DNA of 64,000 nucleotides from Clostridiales bacterium (GTDB lineage Bacteria; Bacillota; Clostridia; Oscillospirales; Oscillospiraceae): NCBI GenBank assembly GCA_022786995.1, contig JALFUW010000018.1, positions 17,086 to 81,085 of the forward strand, read 5' to 3'. Shown piece by piece: positions 8,824 to 18,209 of this stretch (position 1 is its first letter; each line of letters starts with the position of its first letter). The notes under the pieces were generated by a model. It saw only the letters and a program-made list of their open reading frames with translations, ran no database searches and was not told where the DNA came from. The position numbers and the translations under genes were made by a program.

Positions 8824-10638
8824 ATGGAAACGATGAAACAAATCCCCATTCGGGAGAATATCCCCACGGAAGATAAGTGGGCGCTGGAAGATTTGTATCC
8901 CGGGGATGCGGATTGGAACAGAGAACTGGAGACCCTGTCGCAGGACAAAGCATATCTGACATCTTTTGCCGGAAAGCTTGGAAGCAGTGCGGAGACGTTA
9001 TATCAATATCTGGATGCTTCGGAGAAACTCAATGTCAAGGCGGATCGGCTGGGTAATTACTGTATGCGCAAAGCGGACGAAGATACCAGAGATGCCGCTG
9101 CTCAGGCCATGCAGGGTCAGTTTATGAGCGTGGTGGTGGAGCTGAGCGCCGCCTGCAGCTTCGATACGCCGGAAATCATGGCAATTTCCGAAGAAACCCT
9201 TGACGGATTCTATGCCGAGTACCCGAAGCTGGAACGTTACCGCCGCTATCTGGCCGATCTGCGCCGGAAAAAGCCCCATACTCTGTCCATTGCCGAGGAA
9301 AAGCTGTTGGCTGCTGCCGGGGAGATGGCACAGACCCCGGATACGATTTACGGCGCGCTGGCGGATGCCGACCTGACCTTCCAGGATGCCGTGGACGCTC
9401 AGGGGAACGCCCATCCGCTGACCCAGGGAACCTTTGTTCAGTTGGAGGAAAGCCCTGACCGTGCGCTTCGGAAAAGCGCCTACGAAAGCCTGTATGATGG
9501 TTTCACCGCGTTTCAGAACACGGCGGCAGCAATTCTGAACGGCCAAAATAAGCAGCTGAAATTCTATGCCGATGCCAGAAAGTACGCTTCCGCTCTGGAA
9601 GCCTCTCTGGACAGCACCAACGTTCCTGTATCCGTTTATGACAACCTGATCAAGGCAGTCCATGAGAAGCTTCCCAGTATGCACCGTTATGTCCGGCTGC
9701 GTAAAAAACTGCTGGGCGTGGATGAGCTGCACTTCTATGATGTGTATACACCGCTGGTGTCCGGCGTCGATAAATATATCCCTTACGAACAGGCAAAGCA
9801 GACCGTTTATGACGCGCTGGCCCCGCTGGGGGAGGAATACCGCGCCATTCTCAAAGAGGGCTTTGATAACCGCTGGATTGACGTGTATCAGAATCAAGGC
9901 AAACGCAGCGGCGCCTATTCCGCCGGTGCGGCGGTTCACCCCTATGTGCTGCTGAACTACACCGGCACTCTGGACAGCCAGTTCACACTGGCCCATGAGA
10001 TGGGCCACGCCCTGCACTCCTATTTGTCCAACAAGCACCAGAATCCCATTGACGCGGACTATGTGATTTTTGTGGCAGAGGTCGCTTCCACCTGCAATGA
10101 GGCCCTGCTTATGGAGCACCTGCTGAAAGACACCACGGATAAAAAGGAACGGGCGTACCTCATCAACCACTTCCTTGACCAGTTCAAGGGCACGATCTAC
10201 CGCCAGACCATGTTCGCGGAATTTGAGCGGAACATCGGCGCCATGACTGCCGCCGGACAAACCCTGACGGCGGAGGTTCTGTGTCAGCAGTACAAACGCC
10301 TGAATGAAATGTACTACGGCCCGGATATGGTGGTGGATGACCGTATTGCCATGGAATGGGCAAGAATTCCTCATTTCTACTACAACTACTACGTCTTCCA
10401 GTACGCTACCGGCTATGCGGCAGCCATTGCTCTGTCCAGAAGAATTCTGCGGGAAGGGAAACCAGCGGTTCGGGATTATCTGAATTTCCTGTCCGGCGGC
10501 TGTTCCAGAAGCCCCATTGACCTTTTGAAGGGTGCCGGAGTGGATATGACCGGCCCGGAGCCTGTAGTGCAGGCGCTGGAACTGTTTGACCGGCTGCTGG
10601 ACGAGATGGAAGCGCTGACGGAGGAAGCCGATGGCTGA
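8824..10638 (+). CDS. pepF: Oligoendopeptidase F, M3-family zinc peptidase
   Basis: This is a cytoplasmic metallopeptidase of 604 residues that cuts short peptides. The zinc motif HEMGH is at about residue 390 within LAHEMGHALHSYLSN, and the third ligand is supplied by the glutamate of EVASTCNEALL about 28 residues later. The N-terminal oligoendopeptidase F domain starts at about residue 110. ATG 8824 follows TTGGAGGG, so the track extension from 8782 is not used. It overlaps a small unknown gene by eight bases. Confidence 0.94.
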   Translation: METMKQIPIRENIPTEDKWALEDLYPGDADWNRELETLSQDKAYLTSFAGKLGSSAETLYQYLDASEKLNVKADRLGNYCMRKADEDTRDAAAQAMQGQFMSVVVELSAACSFDTPEIMAISEETLDGFYAEYPKLERYRRYLADLRRKKPHTLSIAEEKLLAAAGEMAQTPDTIYGALADADLTFQDAVDAQGNAHPLTQGTFVQLEESPDRALRKSAYESLYDGFTAFQNTAAAILNGQNKQLKFYADARKYASALEASLDSTNVPVSVYDNLIKAVHEKLPSMHRYVRLRKKLLGVDELHFYDVYTPLVSGVDKYIPYEQAKQTVYDALAPLGEEYRAILKEGFDNRWIDVYQNQGKRSGAYSAGAAVHPYVLLNYTGTLDSQFTLAHEMGHALHSYLSNKHQNPIDADYVIFVAEVASTCNEALLMEHLLKDTTDKKERAYLINHFLDQFKGTIYRQTMFAEFERNIGAMTAAGQTLTAEVLCQQYKRLNEMYYGPDMVVDDRIAMEWARIPHFYYNYYVFQYATGYAAAIALSRRILREGKPAVRDYLNFLSGGCSRSPIDLLKGAGVDMTGPEPVVQALELFDRLLDEMEALTEEADG

Positions 10639-10897
10639 GATTTTTTTGCCTACCCTGCACACCTTTGCCATGAATAATGCGTTTACCGGCTCCTGTGGAC
10701 TGTTCCGCTTCCGAGCGGTACCCAATGTGGTGATGGCTACCCCAAAAGAGGTGGATTTCGGACAGAGCAGCATCCATGCGGAATACTGGCATGGGCTGTA
10801 TTGCTATGAGAAAAGCCAGATGGAGGGCGAGGAGACCTTCCCCATGTCAGAGGAGGGCAGACAGCAGATGCTTACCTGGCTGGAAAGTAAAATATAG
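10631..10897 (+). CDS. Small conserved-looking protein of unknown function
   Basis: I do not recognise this 88-residue product. It begins inside the last codons of pepF, with GAGGAAG before the ATG, suggesting translational coupling. It has no signal peptide or membrane segment and is moderately acidic, with a hydrophobic core around RFRAVPNVVMATPKEVDF. Codon use resembles its neighbours, which supports it being real rather than a chance frame. Confidence 0.55.
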   Translation: MAEIFLPTLHTFAMNNAFTGSCGLFRFRAVPNVVMATPKEVDFGQSSIHAEYWHGLYCYEKSQMEGEETFPMSEEGRQQMLTWLESKI

Positions 10898-10955
10898 TGA
10901 TATTCACAATCAGGTGTTTCTATCTCTAAAATATTTTGTGCAGATAATAAAATGC

Positions 10956-10985
10956 TTGCAATTATGGTTAACTTTTGTGTATAAT
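10956..10985 (+). promoter_or_regulatory. Promoter upstream of the PaaK-like gene
   Basis: TTGCAA and TATAAT are 18 bases apart with TG directly upstream of the -10. The predicted start of transcription is only about 8 bases before the TTG at 11000, which argues for a later translation start. Confidence 0.6.
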
Positions 10986-10999
10986 AACCTCTATACAGA

Positions 11000-11950
11000 T
11001 TGTTGGATGTGATTGCGTTGGTTTATGATATTCTCCGGGACATGGCAGCTCAGCCCCGGGCGCAGGAGAGTACAATTGCGTATCTGGTTGAGCAGCTGAC
11101 CGGGTTTGTAAAGCAGAGGGATACGGTTCTGATTTGCTTCCCGGAGCAGGGAGAGGGCAGCCTGAGCCAATTGATGGAGCAGGCCGTACTGCGTTGTGAG
11201 GCAATCCCGGTTGTCTGGGGTGCGGATCATCGGTGGAAAAGTCTTCTGCGTCTGGCTTTTTCCTCCCGGGCGATAACCATCATCAGTACACCCCTGATTG
11301 TGCTGGGGCTGGCAAAGCTGCGAAGCTTCTACTCAATACCTCTTTTTATCCGCAATGTGGTAACATCCGGCTACCCCTGTGAGGCGTGGATGATTGATGG
11401 GATACGCCGTGGCTTTGACAGCGCGAGCTGGGGGTGTTTTGGGATCGGAACCACAAATGTTGTCGCAGGTTTCTCCTGTGAGGCGGTGCAGGGCATTCAC
11501 CTTCGGGAGACGGAATACCGCGTGGAAATTGTGGATAAGCGGGGCAACAGCATGCCGGACGGGGAGGACGGAGAGATCGTTCTCTCACCTGTCAGTGCGC
11601 CGGAGCTGCGGTATTTCATGGGGGAGAATGCCCGTCTGCGTACAGGCCGCTGTGCCTGTGGCAGTACGCGCCCACTTCTGACCGACATCCATGCCGGGAG
11701 AACCGAAGCGGACGCGGATCTTCTGGAGCTTGGCAAGATGCTGCAAAACTGGAGCAGTGTGCTGGATTGCCGTCTTCAAAAAGGCCAGTATGGTCTTGAA
11801 CTGGAAATCATCGTGCTTCCCGGTGGACGGCTTCCGAAGCTTCCCAGTGCGGCAAAGCAGACGATCCGGGTTTTCAGCCCCGAAACGGATGCGCCGCTTC
11901 CCTATGACCCAACGCAAAAAATCCCGGAAAACGGAACGGAAAGCCATTGA
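11000..11950 (+). CDS. Degenerate adenylate-forming (PaaK-like) protein
   Basis: The 316-residue frame resembles the central and C-terminal parts of phenylacetate-CoA ligase-like adenylating enzymes: CFGIGTTNVVAGFSCE corresponds to the motif before the acyl-binding region, YRVEIVDKRGN and DGEDGEIVLSP are family-like, and CACGSTRPLL matches the conserved CxCGR segment. It lacks a clear N-terminal P-loop-like AMP signature and is about 110 residues shorter than PaaK. The start is uncertain: TTG 11000, GTG 11009, TTG 11018 or ATG 11039 are possible. Function unknown; a non-catalytic or specialised acyl ligase is possible. Confidence 0.6.
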   Translation: MLDVIALVYDILRDMAAQPRAQESTIAYLVEQLTGFVKQRDTVLICFPEQGEGSLSQLMEQAVLRCEAIPVVWGADHRWKSLLRLAFSSRAITIISTPLIVLGLAKLRSFYSIPLFIRNVVTSGYPCEAWMIDGIRRGFDSASWGCFGIGTTNVVAGFSCEAVQGIHLRETEYRVEIVDKRGNSMPDGEDGEIVLSPVSAPELRYFMGENARLRTGRCACGSTRPLLTDIHAGRTEADADLLELGKMLQNWSSVLDCRLQKGQYGLELEIIVLPGGRLPKLPSAAKQTIRVFSPETDAPLPYDPTQKIPENGTESH

Positions 11951-11974
11951 CATTTCCGCAGAATGTGATATCAT
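11947..11974 (+). promoter_or_regulatory. Promoter of the alaS T-box transcript
   Basis: TTGACA and TATCAT with 16-base spacing. The -35 overlaps the stop codon of the preceding gene. Confidence 0.75.
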
Positions 11975-11980
11975 AACGAG

Positions 11981-12203
11981 GATATGCAAAGACTTTGCGG
12001 AAACGAAGCGGATGAAGAAGATCAACAAGCGAGAGGGAACTGGTGAAAGCCCTCGGTCTTCCTGCCGTAGGCCACTTCCTGCGTTGCCCGGGATGACCGG
12101 GACGGGTGCTCCCGTTACAGAGCGTCTAAGATGTCTTTTTTAAGACGAATTAGGGTGGTACCGCGATTTATTGTCGCCCCTATGGTTAGGGGCGGCTTTT
12201 CTT
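11981..12203 (+). promoter_or_regulatory. T-box leader controlling alaS
   Basis: The leader contains the T-box core AGGGTGGTACCGCG at 12152-12165, followed by a terminator hairpin CGCCCC...GGGGCG with a T tract at about 12175-12200. Uncharged tRNA-Ala is expected to pair with the T-box and favour the antiterminator, turning on alaS. The long 5' Stem I region is present, but I could not place the alanine specifier triplet with confidence. Confidence 0.92.
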
Positions 12204-12256
12204 TGCGTATTCGGCATCGTAATTTATGAAATTCATTTTCTTTGGAGGTAGAAACC

Positions 12257-14896
12257 ATGAATCCCAAGCCTTACGGCGTAAACGAACTGCGTGAGATGTT
12301 CCTGTCTTTCTTTGAGAGCAAGGGCCATCTGCGTCTGCCCAGCTTCTCGCTGATTCCTCAGAACGATGCGTCCCTGCTGCTGATCAACTCCGGCATGGCG
12401 CCAATGAAGCCTTACTTTACCGGCGAGGTGGAGCCGCCCCGTCACCGGGTCTGCACCTGCCAGAAGTGTATCCGTACCGGCGATATCGAGAATATCGGTA
12501 AGACTGCCCGTCACGGAACCTACTTTGAAATGCTGGGCAACTTCTCCTTTGGTGATTACTTCAAGCACGAAGCCATCAACTGGAGCTGGGAGTTCCTGAC
12601 CAAGGTAGTGGGTCTGGACGAGAACCGTCTGTATCCCTCTATCTATGAAAATGATGACGAGGCCTTTGAAATCTGGAATAAGGAAGTGGGTGTGCCCGCT
12701 GAGAAGATCTTCCGTTTTGGTAAGTCTGACAACTTCTGGGAGCACGGCTCCGGCCCCTGCGGCCCCTGCTCTGAGATCTACTACGACCGGGGTGAGAAGT
12801 ACGGCTGCGGCAAGCCTGACTGCACTGTCGGCTGCGACTGCGACCGCTATATGGAGGTCTGGAACAACGTCTTCTCCCAGTTCAACAACGACGGTCAGGG
12901 CAACTATACCGAGCTGGCCCAGAAGAACATCGATACCGGCATGGGTCTGGAGCGTCTGGCTGTGGTCTGCCAGGATGTGGACTCCCTGTTCGATGTGGAT
13001 ACCGTCATGAACATCACCAACAAGGTTACCGAGCTGACCGGCGCTACTTACGGTCAGAGTGTGAAGATGGACGTTTCCCTGCGGGTTATCACCGACCATA
13101 TCCGCGCCTCCACCTTTATGATTGCTGACGGCGTTTTGCCCAGCAACGAAGGCAGAGGCTATGTTCTGCGCCGTCTGCTGCGCCGGGCTGCCCGTCACGG
13201 CAAGCTGCTGGGCGTGAATACTCCCTTCCTGTACAAGGTCGTAGAAACCGTTATTCAGGAGAACGAGTGCCACTACACCTACCTGCGGGAGCGTGCCGAG
13301 TATATCACCCGAATCGTAAAGATTGAGGAGGAGAACTTCTGCCGCACCATTGACGGCGGCATGAGCATTTTTGCCGCCAAGCTGGCGGAGCACAAGGCCA
13401 AGGGCGAGACTCAGTTCTCCGGCGCCGACGCGTTCCTGCTGGCGGATACCTACGGCTTCCCCATTGATCTGACCATTGAAATGGTGGCCGATGAGGACAT
13501 GACGTTGGATATGGACGAATTCTATCGCCTCCGTGAGGAGCAGAAGGTGCGTGCCCGGGAAGCCCGGAAGGCGCTGGGTGACCTGGCCTGGGCAGGCATT
13601 GATCTGGGCCTTGACAACACCCCCACCACCTTCGTTGGCTACACCGAGAACAACTGCTCCGCCAAAGTGCTGGCGGTCTGCGTCGGCGAGGAAGTCTCCG
13701 GCACCATCGCCGGCGGCGAGGAAGGCATCATCGTGCTGGATAAGACACCTTTCTATGCGGAAATGGGTGGTCAGATTGCCGATCAGGGCGTGATTCTGGT
13801 GGGCAACAGCCGCTTCCAGGTCACAAATGTTCAGAAGGACAAGGGCGGCAAGTATCTGCACCATGGCAAGATGGTCACCGGCTCCATCAAGGTGGACGAT
13901 GAGGTCTGCGCCTCCATCGATGTGGAGCGCCGCAAGGCCATCATGCGTGCCCACTCCGCAACCCATCTGCTGCAAAAGGCTTTGCAGACCGTTCTGGGCG
14001 ATCACGTCCATCAGGCCGGTTCCTATGTGGAGCCCGACCGTCTGCGCTTTGACTTTACCCACTATTCCGCACTGACCGCGGAGGAGATGTCCAAGGTCAA
14101 CGCGCTGGTTCAGAATGCTGTTCTGGAGGGCTATCCTGTGGACATCCGTGAGATGCCCATTGAGGAGGCCAAGGCTTCCGGCGCCACAGCTTTGTTCAGC
14201 GAAAAGTACGGCGACACGGTTCGAGTTGTCAACATGGGCGGTTACTCCATTGAGCTGTGCGGCGGTACCCATCTGGACAATACCGCCAAAGTCGGCCCCT
14301 TTGAGCTGGAAAGTGAGTGCAGCGTGGCTTCCGGTGTCCGCCGGATCGAGGCCATCACCGGCAAAGCCTGCCTTGCCAAGATGGAGAAGAATCAGCAGAT
14401 GCTGTTTGAAGCTGCTGCCAAGCTGAAGACCAAGCCTGCCGATGTGGCTGCCAAGATTCAGAGCCACCTCGAGGAAGCCAAGGAGCTGAGAAGGGCTATT
14501 GAACAGTATAAGGCCAAGGAAGCCTCCGGCGAGGTGGAGCGGTTCCTGTTCGGCTCCCGGAATATGGGCGGCTTCAAGGTTCTGACTGCCATGGTTCCCA
14601 ATGCAGACGCCGCCAAGCTGCGCCAGATGGGCGATATGCTGCGGGATAAGGATCCGAAGGTCGTTGCGGTGCTGGCAACCTGCAACGGAGACAAGCCCAC
14701 CTTCCTGGCAGTCTGCGGCAAGGATGCTGTTGCCAGCGGACTGAAGGCCGGTGAACTGGTGAAGCAGGTGTGCTGCTGCTGCGGCGGCAGCGGCGGCGGC
14801 AAGCCGGATTCTGCTATGGGCGGCGGCAAGGACATCACCAAGGTCGACAACGCGCTGGCTCTGGTGGATGATTACGTCGCTTCCAAGATTCAGTAA
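12257..14896 (+). CDS. alaS: Alanyl-tRNA synthetase
   Basis: This 879-residue class II enzyme charges tRNA-Ala. The catalytic core begins NELREMFLSFFESKGH, the editing domain carries HSATHLLQKAL and the downstream CGGTHLDN zinc ligands, and the C-Ala domain ends in a glycine-rich stretch. An unusual run of four cysteines (VCCCCGG) precedes the C-terminal GGKPDSAMGGG segment, where most family members have one. ATG 12257 follows TTTGGAGG; the track start at 12242 overlaps that site. A T-box leader controls it. Confidence 0.97.
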   Translation: MNPKPYGVNELREMFLSFFESKGHLRLPSFSLIPQNDASLLLINSGMAPMKPYFTGEVEPPRHRVCTCQKCIRTGDIENIGKTARHGTYFEMLGNFSFGDYFKHEAINWSWEFLTKVVGLDENRLYPSIYENDDEAFEIWNKEVGVPAEKIFRFGKSDNFWEHGSGPCGPCSEIYYDRGEKYGCGKPDCTVGCDCDRYMEVWNNVFSQFNNDGQGNYTELAQKNIDTGMGLERLAVVCQDVDSLFDVDTVMNITNKVTELTGATYGQSVKMDVSLRVITDHIRASTFMIADGVLPSNEGRGYVLRRLLRRAARHGKLLGVNTPFLYKVVETVIQENECHYTYLRERAEYITRIVKIEEENFCRTIDGGMSIFAAKLAEHKAKGETQFSGADAFLLADTYGFPIDLTIEMVADEDMTLDMDEFYRLREEQKVRAREARKALGDLAWAGIDLGLDNTPTTFVGYTENNCSAKVLAVCVGEEVSGTIAGGEEGIIVLDKTPFYAEMGGQIADQGVILVGNSRFQVTNVQKDKGGKYLHHGKMVTGSIKVDDEVCASIDVERRKAIMRAHSATHLLQKALQTVLGDHVHQAGSYVEPDRLRFDFTHYSALTAEEMSKVNALVQNAVLEGYPVDIREMPIEEAKASGATALFSEKYGDTVRVVNMGGYSIELCGGTHLDNTAKVGPFELESECSVASGVRRIEAITGKACLAKMEKNQQMLFEAAAKLKTKPADVAAKIQSHLEEAKELRRAIEQYKAKEASGEVERFLFGSRNMGGFKVLTAMVPNADAAKLRQMGDMLRDKDPKVVAVLATCNGDKPTFLAVCGKDAVASGLKAGELVKQVCCCCGGSGGGKPDSAMGGGKDITKVDNALALVDDYVASKIQ

Positions 14897-14900
14897 TTTC

Positions 14901-14931
14901 AAAGGGCGCAGCCGGGTGCTGCGCCCTTTTT
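14901..14931 (+). terminator. Terminator of alaS
   Basis: AAAGGGCGCAGC-CGGGT-GCTGCGCCCTTTTT, a nine-pair GC stem with a T tract. Confidence 0.88.
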
Positions 14932-14949
14932 CGTAAAGGGGATGTGGGT

Positions 14950-17160
14950 GTGCGGCGAATTGTATATATGGCTCTGGGATTTGCCGCTGCCTGCGGTCTG
15001 AACCTCTATGCGGACAGCTGGAGTGCCCGGCTGGTTGGCGTGGCGCTGACACTGATCATCAGTGCGCTGGCGGAGAAGAAACCGGGTGCGCCGCGGCGTT
15101 TGCTGGCGACAATGCTGGGTTGTATTCTTGGCTTTATCTGGTTCCGGGGTTATACGGCCCAGTATTTGAAGCCGATTTCCTCGCTGGATGGAGAAATCAG
15201 GCAGTGCAGCATCCGCGCCTCGGATTATAGCCGGGAAACGGATTACGGCAGCGCGGTTGACGGCACAATTCAGATTGAGGGGAAGACCTACCGCATTACC
15301 ACATACCTCAAGCAGGCGGAGGATATCCCACCCGGAGCTACGATTTCCGGCCTTTTCCGTCTGCGGATTACGACAGAGGCTGGGGTGAATCCATCTTCCT
15401 ATTATCAGGGCAAAGGGATTTTTCTGCTGGCCTACCAAAAGGGTGAGATGGAATTGTCCCATAACCCCTGGACTTACAGGGACATTCCGTCCATATTGCG
15501 TCATCATATCCAGGAAATCCTGGAAACCTGTATTCCTCCAAAGTGTGTGGCCTTTTCCAAAGCGCTGCTGTTGGGAGACACTTCCGAATTATCCTATCAG
15601 ACGGATATGGAGCTGAAAATCAGCGGCATCCGACATGTGGTTGCGGTTTCCGGCCTTCATATATCCATCTTTTTCGCAATGATCAGTACGGTAACCTTCC
15701 AAAGGCGCTTTCTTACGGCCCTTGCCGGAATTCCTCTGCTGTTTCTGTTCGCGGCGGTCGCGGGCTTCACGCCCTCGGTTACCCGTGCCTGTATCATGTT
15801 GGGGCTGATGCTGATTGCTCAGTTACTGGATAAGGAGTACGACGGCCCCAGCGCCCTTGCCTTTGCGGCGCTTGTCATGCTGATTATCAATCCTTTCTGT
15901 ATCAATTCGGTAAGCTTCCAATTATCCGTAGCCAGCGTGATGGGGATTTTCCTGTTTACGCCTGGTATCCGTGGAAAGCTGACTGCGGGGCTGGAAGGCA
16001 AAAAGGGAAAGAAATACACGCTTCTTCGCAAATTGTCGGCTGGTATCGCGGTGACCCTTGGCGCTCAGATCATGACGATTCCGCTGTGTGCTTACTATTT
16101 TGGCATCGTCAGTCTGGTGGGTGTTATCACCAATCTGCTTGTACTGTGGGTGGTGAGCCTTACCTTTTGTCTGCTGGCTGGGGTTTGCTTGTTGGCACAT
16201 GTCTATTTGCCGCTGGCGGGCTTTGTGGGCAAACTCGCAGGGATTCTTATCCGTTATGTATTGCTGGTCGCGAAGTGCATGGCGGCTTTTCCGCTGGCGG
16301 CGGTTTATACGGTCAGTCCCTATATCACCATCTGGCTGTTCTTCGTGTATCTTTTGCTGTTTCTTTACCTGCAATGCAGAAAAATGGCGGTTTCTTTCGT
16401 CTGCTGTGCAGTCCTGTCTCTGTGCGTTGCGTTGATGGCGTCATGGTGGGAGCCGTCTTCTTCTGATGTGCGCTTCACCGTCTTGGATGTAGGGCAGGGA
16501 CAATGCCTGCTGATGCAGTCCGGGGGAAGGGTTTACGTTGTGGACTGCGGCGGAGACAGCGACGAGCGCACTGCCGATATGGCGGCGGAAGCCCTGCTGA
16601 GCCGGGGCTACTCCCATGTGGACGGCCTAATTCTGACCCACACCGACCGGGATCACGCCGGTGGCGCGGAGTTCTTTCTGTCACGAATCCGTACGGATGC
16701 GCTGATACTTCCCCGACGGCTTGAGAATATGGCAATTCCAAAGGAAACGCAGGTGGTCATTGCCACACAGGATATAGAGATCAGGGATGGCAATACGATT
16801 ATTCAAATCTTTGCCCCAGCTTTCCATGGGACAGAAAATGAAATGAGTTTGTGTGTCTTGTTTGATACGGAAAAATGTGATATACTCATCACAGGAGACA
16901 GAAATGCGTTCGGAGAGCGGTCTCTGCTGCGCCACGCTGATATCCCTGACGTGGATGTTTTGGTTGCGGGTCACCATGGTTCCAGGTATTCGAACTGTGA
17001 GGAACTGCTGGCAGCGGCTAAGCCTGAAATTGTTTGTATCAGTGTCGGCGCTGATAATCCATATGGTCACCCGGCATCGGAAGCATTGGAGCGTTTTGCT
17101 GACTACGGCTGTACAGTGTATCGTACAGACCGGCAGGGAACCATCACCATCAGGAGGTAA
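14950..17160 (+). CDS. comEC: ComEC/Rec2 DNA uptake channel
   Basis: ComEC forms the membrane channel for single-stranded DNA during natural transformation. The 736-residue protein has an N-terminal soluble domain after the first helices, a central competence domain with HVVAVSGLHISIFFAMI, and a C-terminal metallo-beta-lactamase domain with HTDRDHAGG and a later AGHHGSRYSN. Length is typical. GTG 14950 lies seven bases after AAAGGGG and is preferred over GTG 14944, which is too close. It heads a comEC-holA-rnmV run. Whether the host is competent cannot be told; comEA is not here. Confidence 0.92.
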   Translation: MRRIVYMALGFAAACGLNLYADSWSARLVGVALTLIISALAEKKPGAPRRLLATMLGCILGFIWFRGYTAQYLKPISSLDGEIRQCSIRASDYSRETDYGSAVDGTIQIEGKTYRITTYLKQAEDIPPGATISGLFRLRITTEAGVNPSSYYQGKGIFLLAYQKGEMELSHNPWTYRDIPSILRHHIQEILETCIPPKCVAFSKALLLGDTSELSYQTDMELKISGIRHVVAVSGLHISIFFAMISTVTFQRRFLTALAGIPLLFLFAAVAGFTPSVTRACIMLGLMLIAQLLDKEYDGPSALAFAALVMLIINPFCINSVSFQLSVASVMGIFLFTPGIRGKLTAGLEGKKGKKYTLLRKLSAGIAVTLGAQIMTIPLCAYYFGIVSLVGVITNLLVLWVVSLTFCLLAGVCLLAHVYLPLAGFVGKLAGILIRYVLLVAKCMAAFPLAAVYTVSPYITIWLFFVYLLLFLYLQCRKMAVSFVCCAVLSLCVALMASWWEPSSSDVRFTVLDVGQGQCLLMQSGGRVYVVDCGGDSDERTADMAAEALLSRGYSHVDGLILTHTDRDHAGGAEFFLSRIRTDALILPRRLENMAIPKETQVVIATQDIEIRDGNTIIQIFAPAFHGTENEMSLCVLFDTEKCDILITGDRNAFGERSLLRHADIPDVDVLVAGHHGSRYSNCEELLAAAKPEIVCISVGADNPYGHPASEALERFADYGCTVYRTDRQGTITIRR

Positions 17161-17162
17161 AC

Positions 17163-18209
17163 ATGGCAAAGCTACAGCCATCAGGCAGCGGATTGACAGA
17201 ACTGAAAATGGCGCTGAAGCAGAAATCGCTGGGGCGGCTGTATTTTTTCCATGGGGAAGAAACCTTTCTGCTGCACCATTATCTTGAGCAGATGAGGAAG
17301 CTCCTTCTGGATCCGCTGACAGAGTCGTTTAACTACCATCGCCTTAACAGCGAGACTTTTGAACTGCGAGCTTTCGCGGACGCGGTGGAAAACCTGCCAA
17401 TGATGGCACAGTCCACATTTGTACAGATCGATGATGTTGATATTTTCAAATTGAACGAGTCCGACCGTGAAAAGCTGGCGGAGATTCTGCGGGATATCCC
17501 CGACTACTGCACAGTGGTGTTTACCTACATCACTGTCGCCTGGAAGCCGGACAAGAGACTGAAAAAGCTGTGGGAGGCGGTAGACGGCAGCGGCCTTATT
17601 GTCGAGTTCGCCAAGCAGGATCAGCGGGATTTGATTGCCTGGGTAACCCGCCACTTCGCTGCCAATAAAAAGCGGATTTCTACCGATCTGTGCGCCTATC
17701 TGATTGATATTACCGGCGGAACAATGACTGCCCTGACCGGCGAAATTGACAAAATCTGCGCCTACTCCGGGGCGGAAGAAATCAAAAAAAGTGATATTGA
17801 CGCTGTGACTGAGCCTGTACTGGACGCGATGGTATTCCAAATGACCGATCAGCTTAGCTTCGGGCGGTACGATCAGGCCATGCAGAAATTGCAGCAGCTT
17901 CTGAAAATGCAGCAGGAGCCGCTGGCAATTCTGGGAGCGGTGGGCAGCCATTACCGCCGTATCAGCACCGCGAGGACATTGCTGGACAACGGAAAGAGCA
18001 GCTTTGATCTGCAAAAGCTCTGTGGCATCCCGGATTATCCCGCGAGAAAGACCATGGAAGCGGCTCGCCGTTGTACACCGAAGCTCTGCCGTACTGCCGC
18101 TCAGCTGGTGCTGGAAACAGACTATCGGATGAAGACTTCCTTTGATGAGCAGGAACGGCTGCTGGAGTTGCTGATTCTGCGGCTGGCACAGGAGGGGAAA
18201 AATGCTTAA
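17163..18209 (+). CDS. holA: DNA polymerase III subunit delta
   Basis: The delta subunit opens the sliding clamp during loading. At 348 residues it has the expected size, starts with an AAA+-like fold (KSLGRLYFFHGEETFLLHHYLEQM), lacks Walker catalysis as usual, and has the C-terminal collar helices (QLLKMQQEPLAILGAVGSHYRR). It starts two bases after the comEC stop, the common comEC-holA arrangement in Firmicutes, with GGAGG overlapping the end of comEC. Confidence 0.92.
   Translation: MAKLQPSGSGLTELKMALKQKSLGRLYFFHGEETFLLHHYLEQMRKLLLDPLTESFNYHRLNSETFELRAFADAVENLPMMAQSTFVQIDDVDIFKLNESDREKLAEILRDIPDYCTVVFTYITVAWKPDKRLKKLWEAVDGSGLIVEFAKQDQRDLIAWVTRHFAANKKRISTDLCAYLIDITGGTMTALTGEIDKICAYSGAEEIKKSDIDAVTEPVLDAMVFQMTDQLSFGRYDQAMQKLQQLLKMQQEPLAILGAVGSHYRRISTARTLLDNGKSSFDLQKLCGIPDYPARKTMEAARRCTPKLCRTAAQLVLETDYRMKTSFDEQERLLELLILRLAQEGKNA

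Noticed and set aside
8998-10773. 591-residue antisense ORF over pepF
   Set aside because: Shadow of the pepF coding frame; no ribosome binding site or recognisable domain.
12233-15052. 939-residue antisense ORF covering alaS
   Set aside because: It mirrors alaS, a certain gene. The opposite frame lacks stops because of G+C-rich codon use, and the translation is low-complexity His/Gly/Leu/Ala with no family motif.
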